DNA of 64,000 bases from JBPCQA01 sp050998615 (GTDB lineage: Bacteria; Actinomycetota; Actinomycetes; Propionibacteriales; Nocardioidaceae): assembly GCA_050998615.1 (NCBI GenBank), contig JBPCQA010000001.1, positions 1 to 64,000 on the forward strand, given 5' to 3'. The notes beneath the pieces were generated by a model. That model worked only from the letters and a program-made list of their open reading frames with translations, was not told the origin of the DNA and searched no databases. How positions within the stretch are numbered: position 1 is the first letter of the stretch; every line of letters starts with the position of its first letter. Positions 7,999-16,780 of the stretch are shown one piece after another. The position numbers and the translations under genes were made by a program.

Positions 7999-9207
7999 TT
8001 AAGGCTCTTCGCGCGGGCTCTTGATCATCCGGATCTGGCTGACGCCGAGATAACGGGACGCGAACCCGGCCTCACAGTAGGCGAGGTAGAACTCCCATGT
8101 GCGGCGGAAGTGCTCGTCGTAGCCCAACGGGGCGATAGCGTCCCAGTTGGCGTTGAACTTGTTGCGCCATCGGCGCAGCGTTTCGGCGTAGTGGACGCCG
8201 AGCTCGCGGCGGTCGGTCATCCGCAGCGAGGTGTGGCGGCTGCATACTTCCTGGATCGCCTGCAGGGACGGAATCAGGCCGCCGGGGAAGATGTACTTCT
8301 GGATCCAGCCGTAGGAATTGCGCGTTTCGAGCATCCGGTTGTGCGACATGGTGATGGCCTGCAACGCCAGCCTGCCGCCCGGGGTCAGCAGCCGGTCGAC
8401 GGCGGTGAAGTAGCTAGGCCAGAAGCGTTCTCCGACAGCTTCGATCATCTCGATGCTGACTATCGCGTCGAACTCGCCGGCGACATCGCGATAGTCCAAA
8501 ATCTTGACATCGACGAGATCGTCAAGGCCACGACTTTTGATGCGTTCGGTGGCCAGCTCGGCCTGTTGCCGAGACAGCGTGATCGTGGTGACCTGAGCGC
8601 CCCGCTCCGCTGCCCGGATCGCCAACGACCCCCAACCTGATCCGATCTCCAGGACTCGGGTCCCGTTGCCCACCTCGGCGTAATCCAGGACACCGTCCAG
8701 CTTGCGTCGTTGCGCCGTCTCCAGCGACTCATGCTCGAAGTCCGCGAACCAGGCCGATGAGTAGGTCATCGTCTCGTCGAGGAAAGTCGCGAAGAGATCG
8801 TTGGACATGTCGTAGTGCGCCTCGATGTTGGTCTTGGCACCTTCGCGGGTGTTCCGGGTGTGGTGGGGGAGTCTTCGGTCGATCACCACCCGCATCTTGC
8901 GAAGCGGCGCCGGCACCAGGTCGGCGAGCTTGGCGGCGAAGGGAGTCAGCAAATCCGCGAGGTCCGTGTGGTCTCCGGCCCGCCACTCGCCGGCGACGTA
9001 GGCCTCGCCCAGGGCCATCTTGGCGTCGTGGCCGAGGCGGCGATAAAACGCAGGAGGGTCCATCAGCCGGAACTCTGGCGCGTTCGCGTCCTGGGCTCCC
9101 CAGTGCGTGCTGTCCGGGAACGTGAAACGGACACCGACCCGGTGAGACGCCATCTTCACTATCGAACGGGCGATTGCGGCGGCGGCGGCGTCGTACAACT
9201 GGCTCAA
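7999..9207 (-). CDS. Cyclopropane-fatty-acyl-phospholipid synthase-like SAM methyltransferase
   Basis: The 402-aa class I methyltransferase contains NIEAHYDMSNDLFATFLDE, TYSSAWF and the SAM loop VLEIGSGWGSLAIRAAERG, then SIEMIEAVGERFWPSYF and the C-terminal RRTWEFYLAYCEAGF. All are CFA/mycolic-acid cyclopropane synthase family signatures. It should methylate or cyclopropanate unsaturated acyl chains of membrane phospholipids, with bicarbonate bound at the conserved Glu/His/Tyr site. The flavin-oxidoreductase/DUF1365 pair that often accompanies it lies on the same strand beyond lipB-lipA. The chemical outcome (methylene, methyl or cyclopropane) cannot be told from sequence. Confidence 0.9.
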   Translation of the reverse strand: MSQLYDAAAAAIARSIVKMASHRVGVRFTFPDSTHWGAQDANAPEFRLMDPPAFYRRLGHDAKMALGEAYVAGEWRAGDHTDLADLLTPFAAKLADLVPAPLRKMRVVIDRRLPHHTRNTREGAKTNIEAHYDMSNDLFATFLDETMTYSSAWFADFEHESLETAQRRKLDGVLDYAEVGNGTRVLEIGSGWGSLAIRAAERGAQVTTITLSRQQAELATERIKSRGLDDLVDVKILDYRDVAGEFDAIVSIEMIEAVGERFWPSYFTAVDRLLTPGGRLALQAITMSHNRMLETRNSYGWIQKYIFPGGLIPSLQAIQEVCSRHTSLRMTDRRELGVHYAETLRRWRNKFNANWDAIAPLGYDEHFRRTWEFYLAYCEAGFASRYLGVSQIRMIKSPREEP

Positions 9208-9335
9208 GGATCTGACCTTTCGAAGCTATCCCCGGTCACGGTCAAGCCTACGGGGATACCTGGTCATGCACTCCGGACGGGATAGATCGCCGGTGCGATG
9301 GTCGCTTGATCGGTAACGTCGTCAGCGGCGAAAAC

Positions 9336-10127
9336 TCACCGAGTACGCCGCAGCAGCTGGTGCCTGGCGAGGCCGACCAGGTCGACTTCGTCCAGCGACG
9401 TGACGACGAGATCGGCGTGCGCCGCCGCGAGCAGCTCCTCGTCGTCGACGCGGGCCAGGCCCAGTGCCGCGATTCCGCCTGCCTTCGCTGCCTGCACACC
9501 GCTGGCCGCGTCCTCGATGACGAAACAGTCTTCGGGTGCCACACCCAGTTCGGCGGCCCCGGTCAAGAAGATCTCCGGATGGGGCTTGCCCTGAGCGAAG
9601 TCTCTTCCGGAGATGTCGACATCGAAGAACTCCAGCAAACTCATCTGACGCCGCAGCGAGTCGTAGTGCAGGCCCTCCTGTTCGGCGAACGTGTCGAGCC
9701 GGATCTGACGCAAGAAGAGCCCGGCGTTCTTCGACGATGAGGCGGCCGCCACAGCAATGCCTGCGTTGCGCACCGCCAGCACGAAGCGCAGCGCGTCGGG
9801 GTAGGCCTGGAATTCACCTGCCTCGATCAGCTTGACGACCATCTCCTGTTTCCGGGCGGCGTACTCCGTCACCCGCTTGTCCGCCCCGGGGACCTCGAAG
9901 TGCTCCAGGGCCGCCAGCGCCCCACTCATCCGGGGTTTGCCGGACATCACCTGCTGGTAGACCTGGGGAGTGAAGCGCTCCGCGGACCAGGTGGTCTGCT
10001 CGCGGATGTCGAGCCAATCGTGCTCCATCAACTCGCGCAGCGAATCTCGCCAAGCCCGTTCGTGCGGCGAGTCGACCAGAACGCCATCGACGTCGAAGAT
10101 CGCTCCCGTGAATCCTTCGGTGGCCAC
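9336..10127 (-). CDS. HAD-superfamily phosphatase/phosphomutase (beta-phosphoglucomutase-like)
   Basis: The 263-aa protein has the HAD motif I FDVDGVLVDS (both Asp present), an alpha-helical cap, the motif II Ser within AAASSSKNAG, the motif III Lys in QGKPHPEIF and motif IV VIEDAASGVQAAKAGG. The DVD form of motif I and the cap fit beta-phosphoglucomutase. Its gene follows the GH65 phosphorylase gene with a 32-bp gap. GH65 phosphorylases release beta-glucose 1-phosphate, which this enzyme would convert to glucose 6-phosphate. The same pairing occurs in M. tuberculosis (Rv3400-Rv3401). Confidence 0.85.
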   Translation of the reverse strand: MATEGFTGAIFDVDGVLVDSPHERAWRDSLRELMEHDWLDIREQTTWSAERFTPQVYQQVMSGKPRMSGALAALEHFEVPGADKRVTEYAARKQEMVVKLIEAGEFQAYPDALRFVLAVRNAGIAVAAASSSKNAGLFLRQIRLDTFAEQEGLHYDSLRRQMSLLEFFDVDISGRDFAQGKPHPEIFLTGAAELGVAPEDCFVIEDAASGVQAAKAGGIAALGLARVDDEELLAAAHADLVVTSLDEVDLVGLARHQLLRRTR

Positions 10128-10159
10128 GATGCTCCCTAGGTGTTGTTTGCCAGCTGTCT

Positions 10160-12595
10160 TTAGTGGGGCTCCGGCGCACTACCCACGGGCTGGGGCTCGT
10201 GAAGTGCGACCACCCACCGCTCTCCTGGCCCTAGCTCCCTGACCTCCGCACCGACACCGATCTGGACGGGGCGACCGAAGCCCTCGGCGAGGGTGCGCAC
10301 GCTTATCTGGCTTTCGGCGATGCTGACCCGGATCGACGTGCCGCGGAACTGCATCGAGAACATGAGCCCGTCGAGCCGCTGCGTGAGCCTCGGCTGAAAG
10401 TGCAGCACGCCGTGGCGGACGCTAGTGCCGACATAGCCGCGTTGCAGTAGATCCAACGTTCCGCACATGACACCGAGGTGGATGCCTTCCTTGGTGGTTC
10501 CACCCTGCACGTCCCCGATGTCGCTGTCCAGCGCCGCGACGAATCGTGTCCAGGAACTCTCCGGGTCTGATCGCGCCAGTACGGCGGCATGCGCGACCAG
10601 GCTCAGCGTCGAACCATGGGTGGTGCGCTGGTCGTAGTAGTCGATGGTCCGCCGGGCGGTGTCGGGGGTGTAGTCGTAGCCGAGCCGGTGGAACAGCTCG
10701 ACGAGCTCGTCGTCGGCGAACAGAAAGAAAAGCATCACCGCATCGGCCTGTTTGGACACCTTGTAACGATTGGGGTCGTCGCCTTCAGCCTTCAAGATCC
10801 GGTCCAGACGTTGGATGTTGACATGTTCGGCTCGGTATCGGGCCCAGTCGAGCTCCGCCAGATCGGCGTACCCCTCGAACTGGCTGATCACTCCGTCGTC
10901 GTGGAAGGGAAGGAACATCTTGCGACTGATCTCCTGCCACAAGTGCAGCTCCGCGTCGCTCAACTCGATGCGGTCCCGCAATGCGGCGCGCCGGCTGGCC
11001 GGGAGCAACTCGAGCACCTTCGGGGCGGTGTCGGCGATCCACGCCACCATCGCGTTGGTGTAGGCGTTGTTGCGCAGGCCGCTGGTGGCGGCGCCGGGAT
11101 AGCGTTCGTGGAACTCGTCAGGGCCCATCACCCCGTGGATCTCGTAGCGATCGCGTTCGGCGTTGTACTGCGCGATCGATGCCCAGAAGCGAGCGATCTC
11201 CAGCATGAGCTCGGCACCGTAATCGCGAAGGAACTCCAGGTCGTCAGTGGTCTGGTAGTACTGCCAGACGTTGTAGAAGATCGCGGCGTTAACGTGGCGC
11301 TGGTTGTGACTCTCGTCGGGCTCCCACTGCCCCGACAACGGGTTGAGGTGGACGACCTGGGTCTCCTCGGTGCCGTCACTGCCGCTTTGCCACGGGAACA
11401 TCGCGCCCCGATAACCCGCATCATGCGCGGCCGCCCGAGCCTCGATGAGGCGGCGGTATCGGTATAACAGCAGCCCGCGCGTGATCTCCGGCAGCCGGAA
11501 GTTGAGAAACGGGTAGACGTAGAGCTCGTCCCAGAACACATGTCCGCGGTAGGCCTCGCCATTGAGGCCGCGGGCCGGGACCCCGGCGTCATGACGTGCG
11601 GTGTGTCGGGAACACACCTGCAGGACATGGGCGATGTGGAAGCGCAGCAACCGCTCGGCGTGCGGCTCTTTGGGCAACGTGAGGTCACAAACGTCCCACA
11701 GCTCGGTCCAGGCCGACTCGTGTTCGGCTAGTGCGTCGGCGAACGTCGGGCAGCGCGCCACGTGGCGCCCGGCGGCTTCGAGTGGCTCGGTGATCGCGTT
11801 ATCGTGCGAGGTGAACAGCGACACCAGCTTTTCCACGCGCACCTCGTTGCCTGGCTCGACGTCGAAAGCGAGGACTTGCTGGATGTAGTCCTCCATCCGG
11901 TACAGGCTGCGCGTCGCGTCCGTCGGCGCGTCGTTGGCGAACGCCCGAGTGCGGGCGGCCTCGGCGACGTAGATGCTCGACTGCCGGGTGCGCACCTTTA
12001 GCGCGATGATCTCCGCGCCAAACATGCGGGCCGATACCGGGTTAAGGTGGCGGCCCTCGAGCTCGCGATAGCGCGCCACCATCCGGTTGGTCACCCGGCC
12101 GTCCAGCCCCGAGACGATCTCGACGCGCCCGGACCAGTTCTCGGGAATGAGCGTCCACTCGATGCCGGCCAGGTGGCTGTGGGCCATCGACACGAACCGT
12201 CGGCTGCGCAGGGTGCTCTCGCGGCCGGCCCGGTCACGAAAGCGCAGCTCTCGTTGCACCAGCGCCAGCCGGATGTCGTAGGAGTGCCGGTAGGTGAGGA
12301 GCTCGACATTGTCCAGGCGGACGGCGTCCTCACCCTCGATCCGCAGCTTCAGCACGAGCCAGTTCGGTAGGTTGACCAAGTCCTCGTTCAGCACCGGGCG
12401 CCCACCGAGCACGGTGGTCTCCCGGTTGTAGCCGCGATGCACGTAGGTGCCCGGATAATGCACCGGTCCGGCGTCCTCCCATTCCGCGGTTCCCCGAGTA
12501 CAGAAATAGCCGTTGCCCGTCGAGGTCAACGCCTCGCGCAGGCCCTCTTGGTCCGGCTCAAAATCGGCATAGTCGAGCCTGAAGTCCTCGGACAC
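10160..12595 (-). CDS. Glycoside hydrolase family 65 alpha-glucoside phosphorylase
   Basis: The 811-aa protein has the GH65 N-terminal beta-sandwich (residues about 1-270) and the (alpha/alpha)6 barrel. Landmarks are HVFWDELY (352-359), the proposed catalytic acid Glu494 in GVMGPDEFHE, and a late HGSTLS phosphate-binding loop. Family members phosphorolyse trehalose, maltose, kojibiose or nigerose to beta-glucose 1-phosphate plus glucose. The specificity cannot be read from sequence alone. The adjacent beta-phosphoglucomutase-like gene completes the pathway into glycolysis. A 257-bp region upstream separates it from a divergent gene. Confidence 0.92.
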   Translation of the reverse strand: MSEDFRLDYADFEPDQEGLREALTSTGNGYFCTRGTAEWEDAGPVHYPGTYVHRGYNRETTVLGGRPVLNEDLVNLPNWLVLKLRIEGEDAVRLDNVELLTYRHSYDIRLALVQRELRFRDRAGRESTLRSRRFVSMAHSHLAGIEWTLIPENWSGRVEIVSGLDGRVTNRMVARYRELEGRHLNPVSARMFGAEIIALKVRTRQSSIYVAEAARTRAFANDAPTDATRSLYRMEDYIQQVLAFDVEPGNEVRVEKLVSLFTSHDNAITEPLEAAGRHVARCPTFADALAEHESAWTELWDVCDLTLPKEPHAERLLRFHIAHVLQVCSRHTARHDAGVPARGLNGEAYRGHVFWDELYVYPFLNFRLPEITRGLLLYRYRRLIEARAAAHDAGYRGAMFPWQSGSDGTEETQVVHLNPLSGQWEPDESHNQRHVNAAIFYNVWQYYQTTDDLEFLRDYGAELMLEIARFWASIAQYNAERDRYEIHGVMGPDEFHERYPGAATSGLRNNAYTNAMVAWIADTAPKVLELLPASRRAALRDRIELSDAELHLWQEISRKMFLPFHDDGVISQFEGYADLAELDWARYRAEHVNIQRLDRILKAEGDDPNRYKVSKQADAVMLFFLFADDELVELFHRLGYDYTPDTARRTIDYYDQRTTHGSTLSLVAHAAVLARSDPESSWTRFVAALDSDIGDVQGGTTKEGIHLGVMCGTLDLLQRGYVGTSVRHGVLHFQPRLTQRLDGLMFSMQFRGTSIRVSIAESQISVRTLAEGFGRPVQIGVGAEVRELGPGERWVVALHEPQPVGSAPEPH

Positions 12596-12852
12596 AATCC
12601 CTCCCGTCTATCATCACGTACCGTTCACCGGTCACCGCCGATTACTGGCCGCACGACGCCCTCGTCACGGATGGCCGACCGAAGCGATTGCCGATAGCTC
12701 CATGCTCGCTCACAGTTGACACTGTCGCACCTCCGCGACGATGCACGTTTGCCACGCGTCCCTGAACGTTGATCGAAGGTGCTCGGCACGTCGACACTCG
12801 ACGCTGTGGATAACCGGCGCGGCCGGATGCTGTTTTCCGGCAGGCTTGGGAC

Positions 12853-13452
12853 GTGATCGAGCCGCGAAACCACCGACGAGCCGATCGGAGCCTGGTGTTG
12901 TCGATCAAGGTGTTGATCCTGGTCGCGGTGGCGATGGCAGCGCTTGGCGCGGGCGTCGTTGGCTGGCTGGTGTCGATCAGCGGCGGCACGTCGGCTTCAC
13001 GTGACCGCGCGGGCCCGAGTAGCGCGCTCGCTGATCCGGCCGCCGCCAACCCGGCCCCGGCGCGCCCCACGGTGACCGACCGTTGGGGTAACGTGCTCCA
13101 GCGCATCGACTCACGCAGGTCGCGAGCCTGGGCAAGCGGGGATCCGGCCCTGCTGCTGGGCGTCTACACCTCGACCTCGCCGCAGCTCGAGACCGACCAG
13201 GCGATGCTGCGTGCGTACGTCGCCCGTGGGCTGCGCGTGCACGGCGTCGCGATGATCTACTCATCGGTCGAGGTGACCCGGCAGGCGCCGGACGTGGCGG
13301 AGTTGGTCGTGATCGATCGACTCCGGGCCTGCGTTGCTGTTGGTCCAAATGGCGCGCGAATGGTGTTGCCGCTGGACGAGCCGACTCGACACCGAATGGT
13401 GTTGCGTCACACCGGCGGACGGTGGCGAATCGATCGCGTGTCAATCGCCTGA
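12853..13452 (+). CDS. Hypothetical membrane-anchored protein (199 aa)
   Basis: The GTG at 12853 opens a short basic N-terminus, one membrane span (about residues 15-43) and an Ala/Pro-rich linker. An extracytoplasmic domain of about 125 aa follows, with WGNVLQRIDSRRSRAW and, at the end, a GGRWRIDRVSI strand typical of NTF2-like or SnoaL-like folds. I see no catalytic motif. It is convergent with the accessory block that begins at 13573 and is probably the last native gene on that side. Confidence 0.6.
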   Translation: MIEPRNHRRADRSLVLSIKVLILVAVAMAALGAGVVGWLVSISGGTSASRDRAGPSSALADPAAANPAPARPTVTDRWGNVLQRIDSRRSRAWASGDPALLLGVYTSTSPQLETDQAMLRAYVARGLRVHGVAMIYSSVEVTRQAPDVAELVVIDRLRACVAVGPNGARMVLPLDEPTRHRMVLRHTGGRWRIDRVSIA

Positions 13453-13572
13453 GATAACAGGCATTGTGCCATCGAAAATTACGCGCCACTAAGCGTGGTA
13501 GACACTTTCGGACACCCGCATAAAGACCCACAAGAGTTGACCGGGTTCGAGTGCGCCATGTGACATGATCGG

Positions 13573-14043
13573 CTACCGGGGATTTGGGTGGGGGTCCTTA
13601 AACGGCGGTTGCCGACACCAGCCGGCGGAGGTCTCTGCGGACGGCCCGCGGCGGTTCATCAGCGGTGCGTCAAACCGCATCACCCGATCTTCACCGCCGA
13701 TGCTGGCGGTTGCTCGCTGTGGAGAACTCACCCACTCACTCGCCCACAACATTCCGACCATGAGCACCTCGGGTCGGCTACCGTCGGCGAGAGACACGAC
13801 TACCGAGGTCCCCGCCTTAGGAACCTCACCGAACACTGCCCACCAGCTCTCTGCGCGTTCGTATGCACCCTCTTGAGACGGTCCCCATATCGCACGATCC
13901 TCATCCCTATCCCACGGGCTCCAAGGTTCCTCGCCATGGGAGTCCCCCGTGGTCCTTGCCGATGCATCAAGCACTCGCCACTGTTGGTCAGACTCACGCC
14001 ACTGCAGTCGTAGCCCAGAGATTGGAAGCACTAGAGTCTTCAA
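13573..14043 (-). CDS. Hypothetical protein (156 aa), partner of the exported protein
   Basis: Starts at a TTG whose last bases overlap the upstream TGA (TTGA at 14040-14043), so it is probably coupled to the exported-protein gene. The Trp-rich product has no signal peptide or membrane span. It contains WWAVFGEVPKAGTSVVV and VLMVGMLWASEWVSSP. I recognise no family. The region is less G+C-rich than its neighbours, consistent with acquisition. The coupled position suggests an intracellular partner, for example for regulation or immunity of the exported product, but that is only a guess. Confidence 0.5.
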   Translation of the reverse strand: MKTLVLPISGLRLQWRESDQQWRVLDASARTTGDSHGEEPWSPWDRDEDRAIWGPSQEGAYERAESWWAVFGEVPKAGTSVVVSLADGSRPEVLMVGMLWASEWVSSPQRATASIGGEDRVMRFDAPLMNRRGPSAETSAGWCRQPPFKDPHPNPR

Positions 14044-14988
14044 GGTGTATAACCGTCTCCAACTGCATTCCCTGGCAGCTTGTTAACTGCCTGAAAGTGA
14101 AAATCATGGTGATCTGCGGCGTAGGCAACCACGCTCCGTCCGTAGATATACCAGTATCCTTCATACTGGGACAAGTGCCAGGACATCTCCGCGACCATGT
14201 TGTGATAGGGCGTCGTGGCATTGTAAACGCCACATCCAACCTTAGGCCAGCGGCGTGTTACATCAGCAGCAGCTGCACCTATACTAATAGGGATGCATGA
14301 CCCTAGAGTGTTTCCTCCATAGGGAGCGCCAGCCCGTCCATCGTCTAGTTCGCCGTTGAAGTCAGAGCTTACAGTATAGGTCGAGACCGCGAACTGTACG
14401 GGGTTCTGACGCATCTCTGCGCCGCGAATCCTCCATGTGATGTAGGCATTTCCAGAACCGAGATTTGTCCCGCCGTAACCGAAGAAAAACTGCGCACTAT
14501 ACCATTCCACCAAATAGGATTTAACGCGGTACCAGCAATTGTCATGGACATCGCAGTGCTCAGTTGTGGTCGCAGATTTTGCATTCGGAGCTGGGGCCCT
14601 TATACCAGTCGAACAGATCCAGCCACCAGTCCGCTCGATCTGCGGGAGGGAGCAGTTAGCGCGGTCGCTTCCGGCTTGACCTCGCCACATTGAAGATGCA
14701 ACGGGTTGATCGGCCGTGATGGGGTCGAGAGAAACCTGCTGTGGGGCAGCGGCTTTCGCCTGGCACGTCCATCCACCGATCCTGTATTGCGCTGGGTGAA
14801 TCACATTGAAGGCGTTGGGTGGCCCTGTCCGCCAAGCCAGGCCGAGGCGCCTGAAAATCAGCGTGCCTATGTGAGGCAGAGGCCGCTGCCCCAAGTTGGC
14901 CCGTCGCAGGTAAGGCGAGCGCGAGGGCGAGCGCGGCCATCAACACCATCCGACCAAACGACACCGTCCAACCAGCCCATGACCTCAT
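14040..14988 (-). pseudogene. Exported Cys-containing protein, apparently frameshifted after the signal peptide
   Basis: The ATG at 14988, preceded by a purine-rich GAGGCGGAG, encodes a good Sec signal peptide (MVLMAALALALALPATG with an Ala-rich cleavage region). That frame then degenerates and stops at 14656. A different frame, open from 14894 to the stop at 14040, encodes a mature-like domain. It has several Cys residues (TCQAK, EHCDVHDNCW, GSCIP, VGCGVY), many aromatics and a C-terminal YEGYWYIYGRSVVAY motif resembling secreted Streptomyces proteins of unknown function. The simplest reading is one exported protein of about 315 aa broken by a single indel between about 14790 and 14890. A sequencing error is possible. 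Confidence 0.6.
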
Positions 14989-15111
14989 CTCCGCCTCTTG
15001 TTGATCGGTAGAGGAGCGATCTGAGATAGTCCGCGAGTGGCCATGGGTTTTCCTGTGGATGGTGTTCCTTCAACATACCTCTCCGTGAAGGTCAGGGTCA
15101 AGAGGGCGCGT

Positions 15112-16459
15112 TGACTCATCAAAAGTGCGCGCGTGGAGGGGTTCGTTGACTCATCTAAGAATGCGCGCCTAGGGCGCGCCTACCGGTCCGGCTGGTCGGT
15201 GACCGGTAGGCCCCGAGGATGGGACTGACGATGAGCCAACGGCGGGCCGTGACCAAGACGATTGCGACGCGGTACAAGGGCAGCGACAAGGCGGCCAAGG
15301 GCGTGATCCTCGACGAGTTGTGCGCGACCACTGGGTGGCACCGTAACCACGCCCGCAAGGCGCTGGCCGCAGTGTTGAAACCCAGGATTGTGAAGCCGGC
15401 ACGCAAGGCCCGGACCCCGAAGTACGACGCGGACACCGTGGTGGCGTTGGGGTTCTGCTGGGCGGTGCTCGGCGCCCCGACCGGCAAACGGCTGGCACCG
15501 ATGATGGGCGAGCTGGTGCCAACGCTGCGGCGGTTCGCCGAACTGGAGGTTTCCGATGAGGTGGCCGCCGCGTTGATCGCGATGTCACCGGCGACGATGG
15601 ACCGTCGCCTGGCCGGCGACCGGGCGAAGCTGGTGCTCAAGGGCCGCTCCCACACCAAGCCCGGCAGCCTGCTCAAGGACCAGATCCCGATCCGCACCTG
15701 GGCCCAATGGGACGACGCGGTCCCGGGGTTCGTCGAGATCGACCTAGTCGGCCACGAGGGCGGCAACGCGGTCGGGGACCACTGCTACACCCTAACCGTC
15801 ACCGACATCGCCACCGGCTGGACCGAGAACCGCAGCGTGCGCAACAAGGCACGCAAATGGGTCATCGCAGCACTGGAGGAGATCGCCTCGATCATGCCGT
15901 TCCCCGTCATCGGGGTAGACAGCGACAACGGCAGCGAGTTCATCAACCACCACCTGCTCGACTGGACCCAACGACGCCAGATCACCTTCACCAGGTCCCG
16001 ACCCGGCAACAGCAACGACGGTGCCCATGTGGAGCAGAAGAACTGGGCCGTGGTGCGCACCGTGGTGGGCTACCACCGCTACGACACGGCCGCAGAACTG
16101 GCTCTACTGAACCAAATCTGGGCTCTGCAGTCACAGATGACGACTACTTCCTACCCCAGCAGAAGCTCATCTCCAAGGTCCGCGACGGCGCGAAGGTGAC
16201 CAAGAAGTACGACAAGGCGACCACACCACACCGCCGCGCTGAGCGACACGACACGGTCACCCTCGAAGACAAGACCATCCTCGCCGAGGACTACACCGGC
16301 CTGAACCCTGCCGCGATCCAACGCCACATCCAGGCCCTGACCGCCCAGCTCCTGACCCTGACGACCAGCAAGGCAGCCGCCGCCACCAAGCCCGCCCTCA
16401 CGCGCGCATCCGGTCATGAGTCAACGAACCCGGCTACGCGCGCATCTTGACATGAGTCA
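15112..16459 (+). mobile_element. Insertion sequence with repeated TGACTCAT end motifs (ISNCY/IS1202-like)
   Basis: Both ends carry two copies, in inverted orientation, of a TGACTCAT motif followed by a GTGCGCGCGT-like tail. The left copies begin at about 15112 and 15147 and the right copies lie at about 16416-16423 and 16452-16459, each pair spaced about 35 bp. The element is about 1.35 kb and carries one transposase gene. The outer boundary was placed at the outermost shared TGACTCAT; no clear target duplication is visible. Family naming is from general resemblance of the transposase, not a database search. Confidence 0.65.
15219..16450 (+). pseudogene. DDE (rve-type) transposase, single-base frameshift near its C-terminus
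   Basis: The first frame (ATG 15219; ATG 15231 also possible) has an N-terminal helix-turn-helix region (LDELCATTGWHRNHARKAL). The integrase-like core follows, with catalytic Asp in FVEIDLVGH, Asp in GVDSDNGSEF and Glu in HVEQKNW. Translation runs out of frame after LNQIWALQSQM and stops at 16199. The missing C-terminus (YFLPQQKLISKVRDGAK onward) continues in the -1 frame to a TGA at 16450. One base lost near 16143 explains it. I see no slippery heptamer, so programmed frameshifting is unlikely. Confidence 0.75.
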
Positions 16460-16780
16460 CCGGGGAGGGCCTTGACTCTCGAATCAGCGTGACGTCGCAG
16501 TCAGGGCCGAGCTGGGCAATCCACGGGAGGCTCCGGCTGGTCGCGTCACCCGATCAGCCTGTGGGTCCCGCGTGCCGACCATGATCAGCCCGTGGGTCCC
16601 GCGTGCCGACCATGATGTGTAATGGGCCGTTCATCTGGCTCGCTGGCGGTTCGACTGTATGCCATCGTGTCTGTGGCCACCGTCATCAAGGCGAACCCGG
16701 CGCATCGAGTCGGAAGTCCGTGGTCCCGGCAGGATTCGCGAGTCTGTCGTTGCGCGGGTCCGAGGTGGCGATTAGCTTAG
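16460..16780. repeat. Inter-IS spacer with a 31-bp tandem repeat
   Basis: No gene is evident in these 321 bases. At 16552-16582 and 16583-16613 lie two directly adjacent 31-bp copies differing at one position; both contain GTGGGTCCCGCGTGCCGACC. The repeat has no obvious dyad symmetry. It sits between two insertion sequences and may be a remnant of another element's end or a simple duplication. Confidence 0.7.

Noticed and set aside
16130..16150. Programmed frameshift in the ISNCY-like transposase
   Set aside because: No A6/A7 or other slippery heptamer and no clear downstream stimulatory stem; a simple one-base loss restores the conserved sequence.
15707..16450. Separate second protein in the IS
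   Set aside because: Its N-terminal half is a shadow of the transposase frame; only the C-terminal part is genuine, as the continuation of the same protein.
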